Positions 7,096-13,045 of a stretch of DNA of 14,686 bases are shown one piece after another. Position numbers and translations under genes: made by a program. The notes under the pieces were generated by a model that worked only from the letters and a program-made list of their open reading frames with translations, did no database searches and was not told the origin of the DNA. Numbering within the stretch: position 1 is the first letter of the stretch; each line of letters begins with the position of its first letter. The stretch lies in assembly GCA_028287035.1 (NCBI GenBank), contig JAQBQL010000063.1, positions 1 to 14,686 of the forward strand. The letters are read 5' to 3'. Source of the stretch: Labilithrix sp. Lineage in GTDB: Bacteria; Myxococcota; Polyangia; Polyangiales; Polyangiaceae.

Positions 7096-9291
7096 ATGTT
7101 CGAGACCGCGGGCACACTCACGATCGTCGAGATCGTCTCGTCGCTCGTCGCGCTCGTGGTGCTGCCGATGCTCTGGTCGGGATTCGCGGCCTTCGCGGAG
7201 CTCCGCGGCGCCGGTGACGCGCGACCCAGGAGCGCCGTGCTCGCGGTGCGCGTCGCCATCGCCGGCTCGGCGCTCACCGTCGTGCTCGCCGCCTTCCACG
7301 CGGTCCGCGCATCGCTGGCGCCTCCCGGGCAGGTCGCGCAGCAGCACGTCAGCACCCTCGCTCGGTTCGGGTCGCTCGACATCGGGCTCGACCTCGTCCG
7401 CGACCCGACCTCGTCGGCGTGTGCGCTGCTGGCGGCGGTGATCGGGTTCGCGGCGGTGCTCCATGCCGCGTGGACCGCGCCGGCTCGCATCGCGGGCCGC
7501 CTCGCGTGGACGGGCCTCGCGACGGCGGCCGTGATCCTCGTCGCCATCGCCGATGGTCTGCCGTGCCTCGCCATCGGTCTCCAGCTCGCGACGCTCGCCG
7601 GCTGGGCGCTCGCCGGCGGCGGGCGGACGCGCGTGCTCGTCCTCGCGCTGGCCGGTGACGTGGCGCTCGTCTTCGCGGGCTGGGTGCTCTTCTGGTCGCT
7701 CGGCGGCAGCTTCAGCACGTCGGGGTTCACGCCCGATCCGCTCCCTCGCTTCGCGATCGTCGCGGTCCCCGAGGCGCCGCGGGCCGACGGAAAGGCGAGC
7801 GTCGCGCTCACCACGTACACCGACGCGCTCGTCAGCTCGGACGACGGTCCGCCGCTGCCCAATGAGCCGGTGCGTGCGCCGTTCCTCGCGGTCCTCGAGC
7901 CGGGCGTCTACTCGTTCCGGATCCAGGCGAGCGCCGCCACCGCCGACATGCTGGTCACGCACGTGACGCTCGCGCCGGGCCGCTCGTACGTGCTGACGCC
8001 GTACGGTCCCACGACGAGCTTCTCGAACCTCGACGACCAGCTCCAGGTGCCGCGTCCGACGCCCTCCGGCGCGACCTCGATGCGGACGGTGCTCGCGTCA
8101 CGGGTGTTCGGCGGCGTGCGCGTTGCGAGCGTCGTCGGGCTCCTCGCGGTGCTCGCCGCGCTGCTGCGCCTCGCTCTCCTCGCGAAGACGCAGCAGGGCG
8201 GTCTTGCCTACGCGCTCGAGGCGATCCCGCCGGTCGTCATCGCCATCCACATGTTGCCGCTGGTCGATCCGGGCGCCGCGCTCGGGCTCGCCATCCTGCC
8301 CGCGTTCATGGGTCTCCTGCTCGCCGGCGACGCCGCGGCAGCGGGCTCGTCGGACCGCGTGCCGCGCGCGGTGGTCGCGTCGCTCGCTGCCCTGGCGGTC
8401 GCCGCGGTCCTCGTCGGCGAGCCCGCCGGCGCCATGGTGATCCTCGTCGCCGCGGGTCTCGGCGGCGCCGCGTCGACCACCGCGCTCGACGCGGAGGCCG
8501 ACGTCCGCTGGCTCGGCATGGCATCGGCGAGCCTCGCCGGCGTGCTGCCGGGCGCCGGCTCGTCGGCGGGGATTGCCTCCGCGCTGCAGGGCTCGCTCGT
8601 CGCCGCCTCGCTCGGCCATCCGGCGGGCGCCGCGGTGGCGCTCCTGCTCGCCGGCTCCGCCCTGCTCGTCGCCCTGGCCGCCTTTCGCGTGTATGGTGCA
8701 AGCATCCGGCAGCCCCTTCCGACTCGCGGCAAGGTGGGTCCCCGCACCATGGCGCTCGCGCTGGCCGCGCTCTCGCTCATGGGCGGCGCGGTGCTCGGCG
8801 TCGGCAGCTCGCAGCTCGGCGGGCGCACCGTGCCGCTGGCGAGGCGCCTCGTCGACCCGCCGGGCGGCGTCGACGCGTACCCGAAGGTCATGATCCTCGC
8901 GCTGCTGATCACGGTCGCCATGGCGGTGCTCGGCCTGCTCGCGGCAAGGCGGGCGAGCACCACCAGGGAGCCGCCGGCCTGGCTCGCGTCCTTGGCCTTC
9001 CCGGTCACCGTCGTGGGCCGCGTCGCCCGCCGCGCGAGCGCGCTCGTGTGGTTCTTCGTCCGTTCGGTGACGGTCATGAACGAGGACGTCATCGACGACG
9101 CGGCCGACGCGGCGAGCTCGGCGCTGGCCCGGCTCGGGCGCCTCGTGGGGCGGCGCGGGCCCAGCGCCGGCGCAGCGGCAGCCACGGCAGGCGACGATCC
9201 GCGCGCCTTCGGTCGCTTGGAGCTCGTCCTCGTGACCTTCATGGTAACGGTCCTCGGCGTCGTGGTTCTCTCCTCGGTGGTCCTCGGTTGA
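7096..9291 (+). CDS. Complex I subunit L (NuoL)-like membrane protein with large extra soluble domain
   Basis: 731 residues; AGGA at 7084-7087 supports the ATG. NuoL is the distal antiporter-like proton pump of complex I. Matching landmarks by eye are: an early membrane pair with LDIGLDLVRDPTSSACALL (94-112; family pattern L-x-DPLS); a region resembling the TM12 to C-terminal part (DVRWLGMASASLAGVLPGAG, then AFRVYG); and a C-terminal amphipathic segment plus last helix (NEDVIDDAAD, then a hydrophobic end) like the NuoL lateral helix. Between about residues 205 and 335 lies a soluble domain, Pro- and Thr-rich with beta-like strands (EPGVYSFRIQ, LAPGRSYVL). It sits where the conserved PLHxWLPDAMxGPTPVSALIHAATM segment should be. 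Proton-path residues look lost: Gln163 at the TM5 Glu position and no FSKDE Lys-Asp pair. The function is unknown; it is co-transcribed with its neighbours. Confidence 0.75.
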   Translation: MFETAGTLTIVEIVSSLVALVVLPMLWSGFAAFAELRGAGDARPRSAVLAVRVAIAGSALTVVLAAFHAVRASLAPPGQVAQQHVSTLARFGSLDIGLDLVRDPTSSACALLAAVIGFAAVLHAAWTAPARIAGRLAWTGLATAAVILVAIADGLPCLAIGLQLATLAGWALAGGGRTRVLVLALAGDVALVFAGWVLFWSLGGSFSTSGFTPDPLPRFAIVAVPEAPRADGKASVALTTYTDALVSSDDGPPLPNEPVRAPFLAVLEPGVYSFRIQASAATADMLVTHVTLAPGRSYVLTPYGPTTSFSNLDDQLQVPRPTPSGATSMRTVLASRVFGGVRVASVVGLLAVLAALLRLALLAKTQQGGLAYALEAIPPVVIAIHMLPLVDPGAALGLAILPAFMGLLLAGDAAAAGSSDRVPRAVVASLAALAVAAVLVGEPAGAMVILVAAGLGGAASTTALDAEADVRWLGMASASLAGVLPGAGSSAGIASALQGSLVAASLGHPAGAAVALLLAGSALLVALAAFRVYGASIRQPLPTRGKVGPRTMALALAALSLMGGAVLGVGSSQLGGRTVPLARRLVDPPGGVDAYPKVMILALLITVAMAVLGLLAARRASTTREPPAWLASLAFPVTVVGRVARRASALVWFFVRSVTVMNEDVIDDAADAASSALARLGRLVGRRGPSAGAAAATAGDDPRAFGRLELVLVTFMVTVLGVVVLSSVVLG

Positions 9292-11381
9292 TGGTCGTCA
9301 CGCGGACGCTCCGTCACCTCGCGCGCGTGGTGCTCTTCGTGGTCCTCGGCTTCGTCGCCCTGGGCGCCGCGGCGCGCGTCGCTTGGGCCGAGGAGCCGCG
9401 ACGCGCCGGCAACGTGCACCTCGAGAATGCCTCGGGCGCGCGCGGCCCGATCGAGCTGCGCTTCGGGCAAGAAGGCTTCACGGGCGAGATGTCGATCGTC
9501 AACGAGGGCAAGGAGCCGCTCCTCGTCTCGCGCCTGACCGTCCGGGGCGACGCCGCCGATCCGCGCTCTCCGCCGAAGCTGACCGTCCGCATGAACGAGG
9601 GCACCTTGCCGGTCACCCTCGCGCCTGGCGCCTCGAAGAAGGCGACGATCACCTGGGTCGCCGAGCGTGGCGTCCGCCTCCGCCAGCTGTACGGGCACCT
9701 TCTCGTCACCTCCTCGGACGAGCAGACCGGTGAGGCTGCGATCGGCGTCCGTGCCCAGCTGCCCGGCGGGCTCGGCCCCCTCGAAGGACACCTCGTGTCG
9801 CTCCTCATCGGCGTTCCGCTGCTGGGCGCGCTCCTCACGCTGCTCGCGCGCGCGCTCGGCCGGCGCGACGATCACACCCCGCATCGCATCGCGGCCGTGG
9901 CCCTCGCCGTCCAGGCCGCCCTCGCGCTCTACGTGTTCGTCCGGTTCGCGCCGGACGTCTCCCGGCTCGACGGCAACGACGGCCTCCAGTTCATCGAGCA
10001 CGGCGTGTGGATCCGCGGGCTCTCTGCGGAGATCTTCTTCGGTGTGGACGGTACGAGCGCCGCCACCCTCGTCGCCACGAGCCTCGTCGGCTTCTTCGCG
10101 ATCCTGCCCGAGCGCGTCGTCCCGCGCGGCTCGGCCGGCTACCACGCCGCGTACCTGGCGCTCGCCGCGGCGGTGCCGGGCGCGCTCTGCGCGATGGATG
10201 GCCTCCTCTTCGTGCTCTTCGTGGCCCTTGCCGTGCTCGCGGCGACGCTCCTCGTCGCGGGCTGGGGCGGGGCGGGGCGCGAGACCGCGGCGCTCAAGCT
10301 CGGCATGTTCGGCGCCTTCGCGGTGCTCTGCCTCCTGGTCGCCGTCATCGCCGTGTCTCGCGCCGCCGACGCGACGTTCCTGGTCGACGGGACGAAGACC
10401 TCCACCACCTTCAGCCTGCCCGAGCTGTCGCGCGTCGCGCTCGGCGCCAAGGGCGTGAAGCTGTTCGGCGGCGCGCTCGTGAAGGTGGCGTTCCTGCTGG
10501 TCCTCGTGGCGAGCCTCGTCCTGCTCGGCGCCTTTCCCATGCATGCGTGGCTCGCCCCGACGTTCGCCGCGTCGAGCACCGCCGCGGGCGCGCTCGTCGC
10601 CAGCGCCCTCCCGGCGATCGGCGCGTGCGCCCTCCTGCGCATCGGCTGCGGCGTGCTCCCGGAAGGGATGCGCTGGGCCTCGGGCGTGGTGGTCGCGCTC
10701 GGCGCGGTGAGCGCCGCCTACGGTGCGCTCGCGGCGCTCGGGCAGAGCGACCTCCGCAAGCTCGCCGCCGCGGCGACGACCGCCCAGGTGGGCTTTCTCC
10801 TCCTCGGCGCAGGCTCGCTCACGCCTCAGGGGCTGTCCGGCGCGATGGTCCTCCCCGCGATGCGGGCGCTCGGGTGCGGGCTCTTCCTCGTCGCCACCGG
10901 CGCGGTCGAAGCGCGGGCCCACACGCGCGAGCTGGCGCGGCTCGAGGGCGTCGCCCAGCAGATGCCGGGCTGGTCCGCCGTGCTCACCGTGGCCGCGCTC
11001 GCCCAGGCCGGCGTGATGGGCATCGGCGGCGCGTGGGGACCCGTCATGGCGCTGCTCGGCGCGCTTCCCAACTACCCGCCGCTCGCGCTGCTCGGCGCCC
11101 TCGGCCTCGTGCTCGCCGCGGCCGCGCACTTCTTCGCGGTGTCCCGCGTCGTCTTCGGCGGCCTCGCGCCCGAGTGGCAGCGCAGCCCGCTGCTCGAGCC
11201 CTTCGGCGGCCGGTTCCCGGATCTGAGCAGGCGTGAGTGGCTGAGCGTCGCGCCCCTCGCGCTCCTCGTCGTGCTCCTCGGCGTGTGGCCCGCCGCGCTG
11301 TTCGCGTCGACGACGGGCACCGTGCGCGATCTGACGAACGCGGTCAGCCCCCCCGGGCCCGACCAGATCGCGTCCCTCTAG
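9291..11381 (+). CDS. Complex I subunit M (NuoM)-like membrane protein with signal peptide and ASH/Ig-like domain
   Basis: 696 residues. The ATG at 9291 overlaps the TGA of the previous gene by one base (TGATG), implying translational coupling. A signal peptide (cleavage predicted after AWA, residue 33) is followed by a beta domain at about 40-157, like ASPM/SPD-2/Hydin or choice-of-anchor domains (NEGKEPLLVSRL, TLAPGASKKATITW, GHLLVTSSDE). From about 165 on it is NuoM-like: PLLGALLTLLAR, QFIEHGVWIRGL, EIFFGVDGTSA (family FxLGVDGIS), FPMHAWLAPTF (415-425; family PLHxWLPDAH) and a STAAGALVASALPAIGACA region (family APTAGSVxLAGxLLK). Aligned by eye, the TM5 Glu, the TM7 Lys, the TM8 Lys and the TM12 Glu are replaced by Ala312, Leu411, Ala442 and Pro (in AWGPVM). 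Proton pumping in the usual way is therefore doubtful. It ends the operon. Confidence 0.78.
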   Translation: MVVTRTLRHLARVVLFVVLGFVALGAAARVAWAEEPRRAGNVHLENASGARGPIELRFGQEGFTGEMSIVNEGKEPLLVSRLTVRGDAADPRSPPKLTVRMNEGTLPVTLAPGASKKATITWVAERGVRLRQLYGHLLVTSSDEQTGEAAIGVRAQLPGGLGPLEGHLVSLLIGVPLLGALLTLLARALGRRDDHTPHRIAAVALAVQAALALYVFVRFAPDVSRLDGNDGLQFIEHGVWIRGLSAEIFFGVDGTSAATLVATSLVGFFAILPERVVPRGSAGYHAAYLALAAAVPGALCAMDGLLFVLFVALAVLAATLLVAGWGGAGRETAALKLGMFGAFAVLCLLVAVIAVSRAADATFLVDGTKTSTTFSLPELSRVALGAKGVKLFGGALVKVAFLLVLVASLVLLGAFPMHAWLAPTFAASSTAAGALVASALPAIGACALLRIGCGVLPEGMRWASGVVVALGAVSAAYGALAALGQSDLRKLAAAATTAQVGFLLLGAGSLTPQGLSGAMVLPAMRALGCGLFLVATGAVEARAHTRELARLEGVAQQMPGWSAVLTVAALAQAGVMGIGGAWGPVMALLGALPNYPPLALLGALGLVLAAAAHFFAVSRVVFGGLAPEWQRSPLLEPFGGRFPDLSRREWLSVAPLALLVVLLGVWPAALFASTTGTVRDLTNAVSPPGPDQIASL

Positions 11382-11388
11382 TCGACTA
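11379..11388. repeat. 10-bp palindrome made of two convergent stop codons
   Basis: TAGTCGACTA is perfectly self-complementary. The + strand TAG (11379-11381) ends the NuoM-like gene and the minus-strand TAG (11386-11388) ends the lipoprotein gene. Only 4 bp separate the two genes, so any transcription terminator must lie inside one of the coding regions. Confidence 0.7.
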
Positions 11389-12063
11389 CTTCTTGGTCGG
11401 CTTCTTCGTGTCCGCGGGCTTCTTGCCGGCGGGCGCGGCGGCCTTCTCGGCGGCGGGCGGCGCGACCACGAAGGCGACGGCAAGAGCGCCGGCGCGCTTG
11501 GCCCCGCCGAGGTTCTCGAACTTGCCGAGCGTCGCGGCCTTGCCGGCGCCGGACGTCCACGAGACGGTGCCGTCGTCGCCGACGCTGACCTTGTCGCCCT
11601 TGGCGAGCGTGAGGTCGTCACCCGAGAAGCTGCCGTATGCGGTGGCCGACTCGCCCGCCGTGACCGCGCCGTCGCCGCCGACGTTGAGCAGGCTCTTGCT
11701 GCCGTCCGCGTTCTGCAGCGTCATGCCGGAGATCTTCGCGACCGCCTTGCCGCCGCTCGAGACGGTGCCGTCCGCCTTCAGCTCGAGGGCCTTCTTGCCC
11801 TTCAGCGCGGCCTTCGCGTTGGCCGTCGGGAGCGAGAGCGTCGCCGCGGGGGGCGGGGTCGAGTCGCTGGAGGCGCTGCTGCCGGTCGCGCCGCCATCGA
11901 CGCTGCCCGTCGTGTCGGGCATGCCCGGCATGTCGGCCGAGGCCGAAGCATCGAGGGCGTCCGACTCGGGCGGATGTGCCGGCTTCTTCGAGCCGCAGGC
12001 AGCGGTCGCGAGCAGCGCGAGGAGGGAGACGGAGGCGAAGGTGTATTTTGCAACGCGGAGCAT
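11386..12063 (-). CDS. Small repeat lipoprotein of unknown function, downstream of atpG
   Basis: 225 residues. An export signal ends in LLATAAC (Cys23); the -3 residue of the lipobox is Thr, so lipidation is likely but not certain. Residues about 30-80 are a disordered Ser/Asp/Pro-rich linker. Residues 97-195 form three repeats of exactly 33 residues, each starting with an acidic-DG-small-V motif (ADGTV at 97, GDGAV at 130, DDGTV at 163). A GK/GE-A-x-A and Gly-aromatic pattern follows in each, consistent with repeated beta-strands. The end is Lys/Ala/Pro rich (EKAAAPAGKKPADTKKPTKK). ATG at 12063 is preferred because upstream in-frame sequence belongs to the atpG shadow. It lies 56 bp behind atpG on the same strand and is probably the last gene of that transcript. 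I do not recognise a named family. Confidence 0.8.
   Translation of the reverse strand: MLRVAKYTFASVSLLALLATAACGSKKPAHPPESDALDASASADMPGMPDTTGSVDGGATGSSASSDSTPPPAATLSLPTANAKAALKGKKALELKADGTVSSGGKAVAKISGMTLQNADGSKSLLNVGGDGAVTAGESATAYGSFSGDDLTLAKGDKVSVGDDGTVSWTSGAGKAATLGKFENLGGAKRAGALAVAFVVAPPAAEKAAAPAGKKPADTKKPTKK
11479..11775 (-). repeat. Three tandem 99-bp (33-residue) units in the lipoprotein gene
   Basis: The motif x-D-G-[TA]-V-[ST] recurs at residues 97, 130 and 163, an exact 33-residue period. The units have diverged at the DNA level, so this is an old protein repeat and not a recent tandem duplication. The third unit is the least regular at its end. Confidence 0.7.
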
Positions 12064-12069
12064 GGCGGC

Positions 12070-12089
12070 GGAGCCTACTTCATGGCTCC
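12070..12089 (-). other. Short hairpin between atpG and the lipoprotein gene
   Basis: GGAGCC (12070-12075) and GGCTCC (12084-12089) form a 6-bp stem with an 8-base loop, 6 bases before the lipoprotein ATG on the minus strand. It has no T-run. It could attenuate read-through from atpG or mask the weak ribosome binding site; it may also be chance. Confidence 0.3.
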
Positions 12090-12119
12090 ACGACCAACAA
12101 CAAGCAGCGGCGCGAGCCG

Positions 12120-13034
12120 TTACTCCTTGAGCGCCTCGGCGCCGCCGATGATCTCCATCAGCTCCTTCGTGATCGCCGCCTGGCGGGCGCGGTTGTAGAC
12201 GAGGGTGAGGCGTCCGATCATGTCCTTCGCGTTGCGCGTCGCCGCGTCCATCGCGGTCATACGCGCGCCGAGCTCGCTCGCCTGGCTCTCGAGGAGAGCG
12301 CGGTAGATCGAGGTCTCGACGTACATCGGCATGAGCCGCTCGAGCACCGCGCGCTCGTTCGGCTCGAAGCTGTACTCGGTCGGCTCGAGCGCGCCCTCGG
12401 CGCGGGCCGGCGGCTCGGGCAGCGGAAGCAGCATCTCGGTCGTGACCTGCTGCGTGATCGCGCTCTTGAACTCGTTGTAGACGATGTAGACACTGTCCAC
12501 TTCCGCCTTCACGAACCGCTGCGTGACGTACTCCGCCACCATGCGCGCCTTGGCGATGTCGAGACCCTCGTAGAGCTTCGGGAAGTCGAACGCGATCGTC
12601 GCGCGCCGCCGCGTGAGGAACTCGCGCGACTTCTTTCCGATGGTGACGATCTGGACCTCGGCGCCGGCGTCGGTCTTTTCGCGCCAAGCCTTGAACGCCG
12701 CCTTGCTGGCGTTCGCGTTGAAGGCGCCGGCGAGGCCGCGATCGCCCGAGAGGACGATCAGCATCACGTTCTTCTCGGGCCGGCGCTCGAGGAGCGGGTG
12801 CAGGCTCCCGTGGGTGCCGCCCGCCGAGTACTCGAGGTCGGTTTGCTTCTCGACCATCGCTGCCGAGACGCCCGCGAGGATCTCGTGGGTCTTCAGCGCG
12901 TACGGGCGAAGCGCCTGGATGCGCAGCTGCGCGCGGTTCAGGCGCGCACCGGCCACCATCTTCATCGCGCGCGTGATCTTCTGCGTCGCCTTGACGCTCG
13001 TGATCCGCTTGCGAATGGTCTTCAGCGAGGGCAT
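12120..13034 (-). CDS. atpG: ATP synthase F1 gamma subunit
   Basis: 304 residues. It is the central-stalk rotor that turns inside the alpha3beta3 head and couples the F0 ring to catalysis, on the cytoplasmic face of the membrane. The N-terminal helix is typical (IRKRITSVKATQKITRAMKMVAGARLNRAQ region, residues 7-36), as are LSGDRGLAGAFN and the C-terminal helix (LVYNRARQAAITKEL, EIIGGAEAL). The length is slightly above the usual 285-290, with a Pro/Ala/Glu-rich stretch (PLPEPPARAEGALEP) accounting for some of the excess. AAAGG (with GAGGT just before it) precedes the ATG. It starts 11 bp after the atpA stop, so the two are one operon. The gene after it is not atpD, unlike the classical atpHAGDC order. 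Confidence 0.97.
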   Translation of the reverse strand: MPSLKTIRKRITSVKATQKITRAMKMVAGARLNRAQLRIQALRPYALKTHEILAGVSAAMVEKQTDLEYSAGGTHGSLHPLLERRPEKNVMLIVLSGDRGLAGAFNANASKAAFKAWREKTDAGAEVQIVTIGKKSREFLTRRRATIAFDFPKLYEGLDIAKARMVAEYVTQRFVKAEVDSVYIVYNEFKSAITQQVTTEMLLPLPEPPARAEGALEPTEYSFEPNERAVLERLMPMYVETSIYRALLESQASELGARMTAMDAATRNAKDMIGRLTLVYNRARQAAITKELMEIIGGAEALKE

Positions 13035-13045
13035 GCGCCTTTACC

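Noticed and set aside
6469..7962. Minus-strand frame of about 497 codons opposite the H- and L-like genes
   Set aside because: Same antisense composition; crosses the intergenic gap and has no ribosome binding site or family match.
9048..9290. Upstream extension of the NuoM-like frame
   Set aside because: It overlaps the end of the NuoL-like gene in another frame; the ATG at 9291 begins a proper signal peptide and is coupled to the preceding stop.
8208..11621. Open minus-strand frame of about 1137 codons opposite the L- and M-like genes
   Set aside because: Arg/Glu/Pro low-complexity translation with no domain; the + strand shows membrane helices, signal peptide and coupled starts.
12064..12687. 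Upstream extension of the small lipoprotein frame
   Set aside because: The extra part is the out-of-frame shadow of atpG; the export signal starts at the ATG at 12063.
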